From NCBI GenBank assembly GCA_031276545.1, contig JAISMW010000002.1:1-21773 (forward strand): a DNA stretch of 21,773 nt, written 5' to 3'. This stretch comes from Tannerellaceae bacterium. Its GTDB lineage: Bacteria; Bacteroidota; Bacteroidia; Bacteroidales; Tannerellaceae. The translations under genes and the position numbers were made by a program. Below are positions 1 through 6,759 of this stretch, one piece after another. Numbering within the stretch: position 1 is the stretch's first letter; every line of letters starts with the position of its first letter. Under the pieces are notes generated by a model that saw only the letters and a program-made list of their open reading frames with translations, searched no databases and had not been told where the DNA came from.

Positions 1-159
1 TCTGAAGAAAATGATGCAAAAACTCAAAGAAGAGTTTTTGCGGATTATTTTTCGTCTGTTTTTTCCACAGGATTTTTGCTGTGCTGCAGCTTGAAAAAGG
101 AGTTAATAAGGACTGACTATGTAACATGAAATGAATTTCGCTACATTTTAATGAAAACT

Positions 160-328
160 CATACTTTCAGAAAATCAGAAAGGGCCAACCACGACGTGAT
201 TCATGCTTTCAGAAAATCAGAAAGGGCGAATCATGACGTGATTCATGCTTTCAGAAAAATCAGAAAGGGCGAACAATGACGTGATTCATGCCACCGGGAG
301 ATCCGGAAGAGGCAACCATGACGTGATT
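160..328. repeat. Four tandem 42-bp repeats
   Basis: Four head-to-tail copies begin at 160, 202, 244 and 287. Three are 42 bp; the third is 43 bp because of one extra A in its A-run. On the + strand in one frame the consensus reads HAFRKSERANHDVI. Several differences between copies fall at third codon positions (gcc/gcg, aac/aat, cac/cat, tca/tcc), and copy 4 keeps the peptide ending NHDVI although its middle has diverged. Each copy ends in a short imperfect dyad with arms AATCA and TGATT, clearest in copy 2. There are no spacers, so this is not CRISPR. Whether the unit acts as peptide or as DNA is open. Confidence 0.85.
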
Positions 329-363
329 CTTTTGGACATGTCCGCTGCTTTTTCGGAGGAACG

Positions 364-406
364 AAAAAAGTTCCGGCTCCTCCGCTTTTTTTGGAAGAGC
401 CGGAAC
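364..406 (-). terminator. Intrinsic terminator of the surface-protein gene
   Basis: Read on the minus strand, 406 to 370 forms a 14-bp stem (one G-T wobble) around a 9-base A-rich loop, followed at once by six T (369-364). It lies about 40 bases past the stop of the gene at 447-2360, which is the right place for its transcription terminator. Confidence 0.8.
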
Positions 407-446
407 AGCCGCTCCGCCCGGAGCATCAGTCAATGGCCGCGCTCCT

Positions 447-2360
447 TTATTGACCGATCACGCGCGAGCGCAAATGGGGATTGATGGGCACCACGCAGGG
501 AGAGATTTCGATCTTTGCGCTACCGGAATAGGTCATTGCACACTGATTGGCGGTTATGCCCCGCCGGTACCAGGTGGTTTTGTGCAGGATGCCTGGCGTA
601 TAAACGGGCGAGGTGGCGCCGGCAATGTCGGTCCACGTCACATTATCGGAACTGATCTGCCACTGATAGGTGTCGCCCGAAGCTCCGGAGACGCTCAGTT
701 CCCCCGGCGTCGTGCCGAAGCAGATGGTACGTCCGGAGCAGATGGCGCCCGCATGGATCATCCGGACAAAGGTGGTGACGGTCACTATCGTGGGATCCTG
801 ATCCATCACCAGCGTGTATTCTCCCTCCATGTCGGCCGTAACGTCCTGGGTCTGGAAAGTGCGCGCGTCGGGAAACGTCCAGTTGTAGCTCTTGGCATAG
901 CCTCCTTCGAGGGTAACGGTGGTCGCGCTGGTACACATATAGGTGGTGTCGGGAAGTTCGAAACCAAAGGCGGAGAAGTATCCGTAGCATCCCATATTGT
1001 TGGTCGAAAGATTGGCCGCTATGTATCCGAAGGAGAAGGGGCTTTGCGGATTGCGTATCGTGACCACCTGGTTGTTCGCGGCCGCCGGCAGGTTGAAGCG
1101 GGCAATTTGCCAGTCCGGCTGGCTCGGAATGCTGTATACGGTGAATCCGGAGAGCGACGTCATCAGCGTGTTCACCGTTCCGTACGAGATGCGGAAACCG
1201 CTCTGCATACCGCTACGGAAGACCAGGAATCCCTGTTCGTAATGCCCCTGCACCTGGTAGTAGGTCATCTGCTTCTGTCCGATGCCGTAGATGCTGGGCA
1301 GGACGGCCGCGCCTTCTTCCCCGTATCCGGTGCGCTGGTAGATGTAGACCGGCTTTTCGGATTCCACATATACGGCGTACACATTGGCGGGGATGCTGTA
1401 CCGCTGGGTGGCGCCTGCATTCAGTGTAAGGGTGGTGGCGGGGGTGGTGCCGGTGGTGTAGATCCGGACGGTGGTAGCAGCTTCCGTGCCTACCAGGTAG
1501 AAACGTTCATAAGTAGAGCTGGCGCCCAGGTATCCCCTGGGAACGATATAGCGCGTACCCAGGCTGTTGACCGGCACAATCTGGTCGCCCGAAGTATCGC
1601 CGCCCACCAAGTCTTCGGTGACGGTGACGGCTACGGGTTTCGACGACGTGATGGATGTGCCTGCCAGCGTGGGGTTGCTATTAACGGTATGTTCCATGAT
1701 TTTCAGCGTCTGCCCCCTGTTGAGCGTGCGGGTAACGGCTACATTGGCGGCAGAGCTTCCGGAACTTCCGATACGGACAGCCGTTTTGGGGACGATCGTC
1801 ACCTCCGTATTGTCCTCTGTGGCCACGATGTCTATCTGGTCGCAGGCTCCGGTATAGCTGCCTGTCGACGCGGCATTGTCCGACTGCATGGGTACATAAA
1901 ACTGCGTGCCCAGCGCCTGGCGGCCTTTCAGGGTGAAGAAATCGCGCGAGTCGGTATGGTTGTGCATATAATAGGCCGTTACCTTGACGTCCGAAGTAAT
2001 GTGTATCCCGAACTCGGTTATGTTACCGGCCTGGCCGCGGGGGTTTTCGATGGTCTTCATATCCGCATCGGTCGTAAAGTCGAGCTTGTACAAATTGCCC
2101 GGGGCAATGGTCACGACGTTGTTGATGGAGGCATTAGCCCCGTTGTAGCGTGAAACGGTGACGTGTGCATCCTGCCCCGTCGTGTTGGAGATGGCCAGGA
2201 AAGCCGGCCGGTTCAGCGGGACACCCGCAGCAAGCTGTTCCGACATGTGCGGGGCTACAAACCAGAAATCCGTGTCCTGCGCACGAGAGGGGAGGGTGAA
2301 GAGGAGGGCGGAGAAACCAATGAAAAAAATACATAGCTTATACATCATATCTGTCATCAT
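447..2360 (-). CDS. Secreted IgGFc-binding-like surface protein
   Basis: The 637-residue product starts with a hydrophobic signal peptide (about residues 6-27, likely cleavage after SRA), so it is exported. The mature N-terminus (DTDFWFVAP) and the middle region, with phrases such as SSKPVAVTVTEDLVGGD, QIVPVNSLGTRYIVPRGY and EKPVYIYQRTGYG, resemble the IgGFc-binding protein N-terminal family found on Bacteroidota cell surfaces. Residues about 557-620 look like one Ig-like repeat (YQWQISSDNVTWTDIAG). Many such proteins continue with more Ig-like units and a gliding-type sorting domain; this one stops 17 residues after the Ig unit (ending NPHLRSRVIGQ), so its anchoring is unclear. Two in-frame ATG pairs lie at the start; the second (MMYK, 15 bases in) gives a more typical signal peptide. 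It is monocistronic, with its own promoter and terminator. Its ligand is unknown. Confidence 0.7.
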   Translation of the reverse strand: MMTDMMYKLCIFFIGFSALLFTLPSRAQDTDFWFVAPHMSEQLAAGVPLNRPAFLAISNTTGQDAHVTVSRYNGANASINNVVTIAPGNLYKLDFTTDADMKTIENPRGQAGNITEFGIHITSDVKVTAYYMHNHTDSRDFFTLKGRQALGTQFYVPMQSDNAASTGSYTGACDQIDIVATEDNTEVTIVPKTAVRIGSSGSSAANVAVTRTLNRGQTLKIMEHTVNSNPTLAGTSITSSKPVAVTVTEDLVGGDTSGDQIVPVNSLGTRYIVPRGYLGASSTYERFYLVGTEAATTVRIYTTGTTPATTLTLNAGATQRYSIPANVYAVYVESEKPVYIYQRTGYGEEGAAVLPSIYGIGQKQMTYYQVQGHYEQGFLVFRSGMQSGFRISYGTVNTLMTSLSGFTVYSIPSQPDWQIARFNLPAAANNQVVTIRNPQSPFSFGYIAANLSTNNMGCYGYFSAFGFELPDTTYMCTSATTVTLEGGYAKSYNWTFPDARTFQTQDVTADMEGEYTLVMDQDPTIVTVTTFVRMIHAGAICSGRTICFGTTPGELSVSGASGDTYQWQISSDNVTWTDIAGATSPVYTPGILHKTTWYRRGITANQCAMTYSGSAKIEISPCVVPINPHLRSRVIGQ

Positions 2361-2423
2361 TTAAAATTTGTTTGAATAGGCACTGTTATACGTTACACAT
2401 AAACCTTCGTTTAAATATTTCAA

Positions 2424-2454
2424 CAAATATAACACAAAAACTGCCTTATCCAAA
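2424..2454 (-). promoter_or_regulatory. Bacteroidales-type promoter of the surface-protein gene
   Basis: On the minus strand TTTG (2454-2451) is followed after exactly 19 bases by TATATTTG (2431-2424), matching the Bacteroidota -33 / -7 consensus TTTG and TAnnTTTG. Transcription would begin near 2417, giving a leader of about 57-70 bases. Confidence 0.7.
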
Positions 2455-2460
2455 TGAAAG

Positions 2461-2850
2461 TCAGGTTTTTTTTTCCCCTCCCGCAAAAGCCCTGACCGGA
2501 TGCGGGTTTTTAGATGTTACACTTCCTGCAGCAGGATATAAAAAGTGTTGCAGGAATGAAACAGGAAATAAGAGGTGTTACATGAAACAGGAATATGTCC
2601 CCGCCCCGTCGGCGGTAGGAAATCGGCAAGCATTCCGCACCCTTCATGCCGGATGGACACGCCGTCCGAAAATGGAACCGGTATGATCAACCACATGGAT
2701 CATGCCGGCGCTTTAACGGTTAACTCTCCACTGGAAGATTACCCTCATACTCCTTATTCATCACAAAATCCGCACAGCCTCTCGCTTTACTTGAAAAAGA
2801 TACATACATTTGTACAGTAAACATGTCTGTTTTAGCCGGATGTTTTATTA
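2461..2850. other. Intergenic stretch without a recognised gene
   Basis: No convincing coding frame is seen. It holds a near-perfect 11-bp inverted repeat at 2678-2688 / 2698-2708 (CCGGTATGATC and GATCATGCCGG, 9-base loop) with no T-run; degenerate direct copies of a GTGTTRCA..TGAAACAGGAA motif at about 2550-2600; and a TACATTTG (-7-like) box at 2805-2812 on the + strand without a good TTTG partner. That box may be a leftover promoter cut off from argR by the inserted element downstream. Confidence 0.4.
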
Positions 2851-3095
2851 GAGCCTGTTTAAATTTTATTCAGCAATAATCTTATAGATGCTATTTTGAC
2901 CATTTCCTCCGCCGAGTCAAATGTAAATTCATAGTTTCGACACAGTCTCCTGTAATTGTCAAACCAGGAGAAGGTTCTCTCTACAATCCATCGCTTAGGT
3001 ATAGGGCGAAAGCCTTGTTCCTTGTAATTGCTGACAACAACCTGTATGACATAATCAAAAGCCTTCTTTACCAAATGTTAAATCAAAACAGTTTC
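2851..3095 (-). mobile_element. 245-bp internally deleted IS5-like element
   Basis: The left end GAGCCTGTTTAAATTTTATT (2851-2870) and the reverse complement of the right end, GAAACTGTTTTGATTTAACA (3095-3076), agree at 13 of 20 positions, including CTGTTT. TA lies directly outside both ends, consistent with a 2-bp target duplication. Inside is only the C-terminal part of a transposase. The element thus keeps both ends but has lost most of its coding sequence, making it a non-autonomous, MITE-like relic. It sits just upstream of the argR operator. Confidence 0.65.
2859..3074 (-). pseudogene. C-terminal fragment of an IS5-like transposase
   Basis: About 71 residues survive, without an ATG: the frame opens at a TTG with an in-frame stop two codons upstream, next to the terminal repeat. 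The segment KRWIVERTFSWFDNYRRL is the typical C-terminal catalytic region of IS5-family DDE transposases; the glutamate in IVERTF should be the third catalytic acid. The two aspartates and the whole N-terminal part are missing, so it cannot be active. The stop codon lies inside the left terminal repeat. Confidence 0.75.
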
Positions 3096-3109
3096 TAAAT
3101 ATTTATTCA
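3096..3109. promoter_or_regulatory. ARG-box-like ArgR operator, upstream copy
   Basis: TAAATATTTATTCA matches the E. coli ARG-box consensus TGAATWWWWATTCA at 13 of 14 positions. It begins at the very base after the IS remnant and covers the region where the -33 element of the argR promoter should lie. A repressor bound here would be expected to block initiation. The consensus is from another phylum, so the assignment is by analogy. Confidence 0.55.
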
Positions 3110-3119
3110 ATTAATCCCT

Positions 3120-3127
3120 TATATTTG
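3120..3127 (+). promoter_or_regulatory. -7 box of the argR operon promoter
   Basis: TATATTTG fits TAnnTTTG exactly, 26 bases before the argR start. At the expected -33 distance (about 3097-3100) the bases are AAAT, not TTTG, so the upstream element is poor. The IS remnant ends only 24 bases upstream and may have replaced the native -33 region. Confidence 0.55.
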
Positions 3128-3136
3128 CCGGCGTTT

Positions 3137-3150
3137 TGCATAAATATACG
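3137..3150. promoter_or_regulatory. ARG-box-like ArgR operator, downstream copy
   Basis: TGCATAAATATACG matches TGAATWWWWATTCA at 11 of 14 positions and sits between the -7 box and the argR ATG. With the copy at 3096-3109 it brackets the promoter; the centres are 41 bp apart, about four helical turns, wider than the adjacent paired boxes of E. coli. This suggests autoregulation of argR and control of the whole operon. Confidence 0.5.
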
Positions 3151-3153
3151 ATC

Positions 3154-3573
3154 ATGACAGCAAGAAAAGAAAGAATTGAAGCTATCTCGCGTATCATCCG
3201 CACGGAAAAGATACGGAACCAGAAGGAACTGCTCAAGCTGCTGCAGGAAAGCGGAATGTCTGCTACGCAGTCGACCCTGTCGAGGGATATTAAAGACATG
3301 AAAATCGCCCGTGTACACGATGAAAACGGCAAGGCGGTGTACCGGATGGCCGGTACGCAGTTGCCCGCCTTACCCAGCGTGGAGTTCTCCGGACATCTGG
3401 CCGTTATCAAAACGCGTCCGGGATACGCCATGGGCATCGCTTCGGATATCGACGCAAACGCTCCGATGGAAATCCTGGCTACCGTGGCGGGCGACGATAC
3501 AATCCTCGTCATCCCCCGCGAAGGATACAGCCGGGAGAGTATCGCCGGAGCCATCGCACGTTTCATTCAGTAA
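3154..3573 (+). CDS. argR: Arginine repressor ArgR
   Basis: The 139-residue product has the ArgR layout: an N-terminal winged helix-turn-helix with TQSTLSRD (residues 38-45), and a C-terminal oligomerisation and arginine-binding domain with PGYAMGIASDID (89-100) and AGDDTIL (112-118). As a hexamer with arginine, ArgR represses arginine biosynthesis. I chose the ATG at 3154 over one six codons upstream because the earlier codon would overlap the downstream operator and because family members start close to the ARKERIEAI helix. The gene heads the arginine operon, with 25 bases to the next gene, and ARG-box-like sites in its promoter suggest autoregulation. Confidence 0.92.
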   Translation: MTARKERIEAISRIIRTEKIRNQKELLKLLQESGMSATQSTLSRDIKDMKIARVHDENGKAVYRMAGTQLPALPSVEFSGHLAVIKTRPGYAMGIASDIDANAPMEILATVAGDDTILVIPREGYSRESIAGAIARFIQ

Positions 3574-3598
3574 TCAGGATTCAGACCGGACAGTTGCA

Positions 3599-4186
3599 AT
3601 GGAAAAGGAAAAGGAAAAGAACGCGGAGATCGGAACGGTCGAGATAGACGTAATGGTAGCCGATGCTTCGCACGAAATATATGTAGACACGATACTGGAA
3701 ACCATCGAAGCAGCTGCCAGAGTGCGCGGCACCGGCATCGCCCGCCGTTCGCACGAATACGTCGCCCTGAAGATGAAGGAAGGAAAAGCCATCATCGCCC
3801 TGGCAGGCGACGTGTTCGCGGGATTCACCTATATCGAATCCTGGGGCAACAAACAGTATGTAGCCACTTCGGGACTGATCGTGGTGGAAACCTTCCGCGG
3901 ACACGGACTGGCACGGCGCATCAAGGAGGCCTCCTTCGCCCTGGCACGCCTCCGGTGGCCAAGAGCCAAACTATTCAGCCTCACGTCGGGAGCCGCCGTG
4001 ATGAAGATGAATACAGAGCTCGGATACGTGCCCGTCACCTTTGCCGACCTGACCGACGACGAATCCTTCTGGCGCGGATGCGAAGGCTGCGTGAACCACG
4101 ACGTGCTGGTGCGCACCGGACGCAAATACTGCATCTGTACCGCCATGCTATACGACCCCGCAAAACAACATCCCATAAAGAAATAA
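3599..4186 (+). CDS. GNAT acyltransferase of the arginine operon
   Basis: The 195-residue protein is a GNAT-fold acyltransferase. The acyl-CoA-binding motif is FRGHGLARRI (residues 99-108), preceded by a strand reading SGLIVVE, and a later LTSGAAVMKMNTELGYVPV block is typical of the fold's last part. It has a lysine- and glutamate-rich start and a cysteine-bearing tail (CEGC, CIC). Its place between argR and argG suggests it acylates glutamate in the first step of arginine synthesis. In Bacteroides fragilis the pathway is known to run through N-succinyl-ornithine, so the donor might be succinyl-CoA. That role is inferred from context only; no classical ArgA or ArgJ was seen. The gene precedes argG by 18 bases. 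Confidence 0.75.
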   Translation: MEKEKEKNAEIGTVEIDVMVADASHEIYVDTILETIEAAARVRGTGIARRSHEYVALKMKEGKAIIALAGDVFAGFTYIESWGNKQYVATSGLIVVETFRGHGLARRIKEASFALARLRWPRAKLFSLTSGAAVMKMNTELGYVPVTFADLTDDESFWRGCEGCVNHDVLVRTGRKYCICTAMLYDPAKQHPIKK

Positions 4187-4204
4187 CAGCATAAAAGAAA
4201 AGAT

Positions 4205-5401
4205 ATGAAGAAGAAAAAAGTAGTATTGGCATTCAGCGGAGGACTGGACACCTCCTTCTGCGCCATGTACCTCACAAAAGAAAAAGGCTACGAAGTCTAT
4301 ACAGCGCTAGCCGACACCGGAGGATTCACAGAAGCGGAATGCAAAGCCATCGAAGAAAAAGCATACAGGCTGGGAGCCGTCCGCCACGCCACACTCCACA
4401 TCGAAGACGAGTATTACCGGAAGAGCATCCGATACATGGTGTTCGGCAACGTCCTGCGGGGCGGAACCTACCCCATCTCCGTCAGTTCCGAACGCATCTT
4501 CCAGGCGCTGGCCGTGATTCGCTACGCCAAAGAAGTGGGAGCCGACGCCGTAGCCCACGGAAGCACCGGCGCCGGAAACGACCAGGTACGCTTCGACCTT
4601 ACCTTCGACGTCCTGGCACCTCACATCGAAATCATCACCCCGACACGCGACATGAACCTGAGCCGCGACTACGAAATCGACTACCTGAAAGAACACGGAT
4701 ACGAAGCCGACTTCCGGAAGATGGAATATTCCATCAACAAAGGTCTCTGGGGAACCAGCGTCGGCGGAAAGGAAACGCTCTGCTCCGGCCGGACACTGCC
4801 GGACGAAGCCTATCCCTCGCCCCTCACCGCCACGGAACCGGAGGAAACGCTCACCATAGACTTTGTACGCGGAGAAATAGCCGGCGTGAACGGCACGGCC
4901 TACGCCAATCCCGTAGACGCCATTCGCCGGGTAGAAGCGCTTGGCTCCCGCTACGCCATCGGCCGCGACATGCACGTCGGCGACACAATTATCGGCATCA
5001 AGGGACGCGTAGGATTCGAAGCAGCCGGAGCGCTGCTCATCATCAACGCCCACCATATGCTGGAAAAACACACCCTTACCAGGTGGCAGCAATACTGGAA
5101 AGACCAGACAGGCAACTGGTACGGCATGTTCCTCCACGAAGCACAGTACCTGGAGCCGGTGATGCGCGACATGGAAGCCTTCCTCGAAAGCACCCAGCGG
5201 AACGTAACCGGCCGTGTCATCCTGAGCCTCCGTCCCTACGGCTACACCCTGGTAGGCGTAGAGAGCGAGCACGACCTGATGAAAAGCGACTTCGGCGTCT
5301 ACGGCGAAGAACAGAAAGCCTGGACAGCCGAAGACGTGAAAGGCTTCACCCGCATCCTGGCCAACCCGATGAAGGTGTACTATAATGTGAACGGGGAATG
5401 A
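4205..5401 (+). CDS. argG: Argininosuccinate synthase ArgG
   Basis: The 398-residue enzyme joins citrulline and aspartate using ATP to make argininosuccinate, the penultimate step of arginine synthesis, in the cytoplasm. The PP-loop SGGLDTS lies at residues 11-17, and the conserved block HGSTGAGNDQVRFD at about 118-131. Length is normal for the family. The stop codon TGA (5399-5401) overlaps an ATG (5398-5400) that is the fossil start of argC, left behind by insertion of the following three-gene cassette. Before insertion argG and argC most likely overlapped by ATGA. Confidence 0.95.
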   Translation: MKKKKVVLAFSGGLDTSFCAMYLTKEKGYEVYTALADTGGFTEAECKAIEEKAYRLGAVRHATLHIEDEYYRKSIRYMVFGNVLRGGTYPISVSSERIFQALAVIRYAKEVGADAVAHGSTGAGNDQVRFDLTFDVLAPHIEIITPTRDMNLSRDYEIDYLKEHGYEADFRKMEYSINKGLWGTSVGGKETLCSGRTLPDEAYPSPLTATEPEETLTIDFVRGEIAGVNGTAYANPVDAIRRVEALGSRYAIGRDMHVGDTIIGIKGRVGFEAAGALLIINAHHMLEKHTLTRWQQYWKDQTGNWYGMFLHEAQYLEPVMRDMEAFLESTQRNVTGRVILSLRPYGYTLVGVESEHDLMKSDFGVYGEEQKAWTAEDVKGFTRILANPMKVYYNVNGE

Positions 5402-5411
5402 TACGAATCGG
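5398..5411. repeat. Left 14-bp direct repeat bounding the cassette
   Basis: ATGATACGAATCGG is identical to the first 14 bases of argC at 8599-8612. This copy holds the argG stop and a dead argC start: read from its ATG it gives MIRIG and then a short out-of-frame peptide ending at 5442. It marks the left junction of the insertion. Confidence 0.9.
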
Positions 5412-5416
5412 CGCGG

Positions 5417-6754
5417 ATGGTTGCAGAATTAAAAATCAATGACGAGGCCGTATTGCTGGGACTCCGGAAAGAGGCCGACAACGAAGACTGCTACTCCCTG
5501 ACGGATGAATCCGGCCGTCGCCTGGTAGAGATCAGGATGACCGGGCGTGAATATGAAATCACCTTCCGGGACAAAGCCGTCACAAGTACGGAAGAGGAAC
5601 TGAAAGCCAGACTGGATCAACTGGTACTGGACATTATTGAATCCGAACAGTCGGGAACAGATCTCACGGAACAGGACAGCGAAAGGATAGCCAATCCGTA
5701 CAACCCGGATGATATTAAAGTATCGTCCAAACAGTTTAGCATTAAACTAATCAAAGAAATGGCAGATAGCGGAGACCTGATACTGAATCCGGACTTCCAG
5801 CGCCATTTCGTATGGGACGGACGCCGGCGTTCGCTCTTGATTGAGTCTGTTTTATTGCGCATACCGCTTCCCATGTTTTACTTTTCCGAAGACAGGGAAG
5901 GTAAACTTACCGTGATTGACGGACTGCAGCGGTTGACGGCTATCACTGATTTTATGAACAACAGGTTTCCCTTAAAACATCTGGAGTATTTGCAGGACAG
6001 TTGCGAAGGTAAATATTACCGGACACTGGAACCCAAATACGCACGCTGGTTCAATATGACTCAGCTTTCGGGAAGCGTAATAGATCCCTCTTCTCCATTC
6101 AAGGTGAAGTACGACATATTCAGACGAATCAATACGGGTGGGAAGCCGCTGAACAATCAGGAAATACGGAACTGTCTGGCCGGAGACGGGCTTCGGCAGA
6201 CGCTCCGTGCGATGGCCTCATTGCCTGAATTTAAGAAAGCCACGGATGGAAGCATTCAGTCCATACGGATGGAAGACGTGGAAATGGCGCTCCGCTTCAT
6301 CCTGTTCCGCAGGCTGAACGGGAAAACAGATGAATATACCGGCTATATGGATCAGTCGCTTGACAGTTTGACGGAAACGCTGCAAAAGTCTGCCATGAGT
6401 GATTTGGCGCAGTATGTAAAGGAATTTTCTACGGCGATGCGCAATGCAGATTATCTGTTCGGAAGCAGGTATGCCTTCCGGAAAGTACGGCTAAAGGATA
6501 TCGAACCGAAGGCATACAAACAATTGATCAATAAAGCCCTGTTCATTAGCTGGTCTGTCTTGCTGGCCGATTACGAAACGGAAAGGGTACAGGAGCAAAA
6601 CGGGGAAAGATCTTTGCTCGAACCGCTCGCAAAGACAATAGAAGACGACAGTCGGCTCTGGTCTTATCTTTCTTACGGAACAAACGGGAAAGCCAATATC
6701 CAGTATGCTTTCTCCTGTGCGGACCGGATTATACGGAAACATTTAACGTACTGA
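5417..6754 (+). CDS. DUF262 (GmrS/ParB-like) protein, first cassette gene
   Basis: The 445-residue product carries a DUF262 domain: NPDFQRHFVWD (residues 124-134), the hallmark DGLQRLTA (168-175) and FRRINTGGKPLN (235-246). DUF262 is a ParB/sulfiredoxin-like fold seen in GmrS and other anti-phage proteins, where the DGQQR-type motif takes part in nucleotide hydrolysis. About 100 residues before it are acidic and unrecognised, and about 190 helical-looking residues follow. I see no DUF1524 / HNH nuclease motif, so this is not a full GmrSD fusion. The start at 5417 lies 15 bases past the argG stop, so translation may rely on read-through from argG. A sensor or nucleotide-handling role for the cassette is inferred. 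Confidence 0.85.
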   Translation: MVAELKINDEAVLLGLRKEADNEDCYSLTDESGRRLVEIRMTGREYEITFRDKAVTSTEEELKARLDQLVLDIIESEQSGTDLTEQDSERIANPYNPDDIKVSSKQFSIKLIKEMADSGDLILNPDFQRHFVWDGRRRSLLIESVLLRIPLPMFYFSEDREGKLTVIDGLQRLTAITDFMNNRFPLKHLEYLQDSCEGKYYRTLEPKYARWFNMTQLSGSVIDPSSPFKVKYDIFRRINTGGKPLNNQEIRNCLAGDGLRQTLRAMASLPEFKKATDGSIQSIRMEDVEMALRFILFRRLNGKTDEYTGYMDQSLDSLTETLQKSAMSDLAQYVKEFSTAMRNADYLFGSRYAFRKVRLKDIEPKAYKQLINKALFISWSVLLADYETERVQEQNGERSLLEPLAKTIEDDSRLWSYLSYGTNGKANIQYAFSCADRIIRKHLTY

Positions 6755-6759
6755 CCTGT

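Larger units (their letters stand above)
151..484 (+). pseudogene. Possible frameshifted short repeat-peptide gene
   Basis: An ATG at 151 opens a frame that reads MKTHTFRKSERANHDVI and then a second repeat copy, but the extra A in copy 3 shifts it to a stop at 277-279 (42 aa). The frame that continues the peptide, from an in-repeat ATG at 245, runs to 484 (79 aa) and carries the fourth copy. Removing one base would join them into a single frame of about 111 residues. The 3' part crosses the terminator and the end of the convergent gene on the other strand, which argues against a functional C-terminus. No start signal or family was recognised. This is a weak call, recorded because the repeats look as if they were once under coding selection. 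Confidence 0.2.

Noticed and set aside
1..129. 3' end of a + strand gene entering from the left edge
   Set aside because: Two + strand frames stay open (to 94 and to 129), but neither gives a recognisable protein end. A 10-bp inverted repeat at 16-25 / 32-41 lacks a directly following T-run, so neither a gene end nor a terminator can be supported.
160..328. CRISPR array
   Set aside because: The copies are directly adjacent with no spacers. The same holds for the 21-bp array at 16970-17368. No cas gene is in the window.
450..2153. 567-residue open frame on the + strand opposite the surface-protein gene
   Set aside because: It lies wholly inside the antisense of a gene with a signal peptide, family-like motifs, a promoter and a terminator. 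Its translation is low in complexity (G-, R-, V- and H-rich) with no recognised motif, as expected for a GC-rich shadow.
2372..2820. Two open frames on the + strand in the gap before the IS remnant
   Set aside because: They have no start context, no family resemblance, and overlap the surface-protein promoter and an inverted repeat.
4307..5385. Long open frames on both strands overlapping argG
   Set aside because: ArgG is unmistakable in its own frame; the others are compositional shadows of a GC-rich gene.
5417..6754. Full GmrSD type IV restriction enzyme
   Set aside because: Only the DUF262 part is visible; no DUF1524/HNH nuclease motif was found in this protein or its partners.
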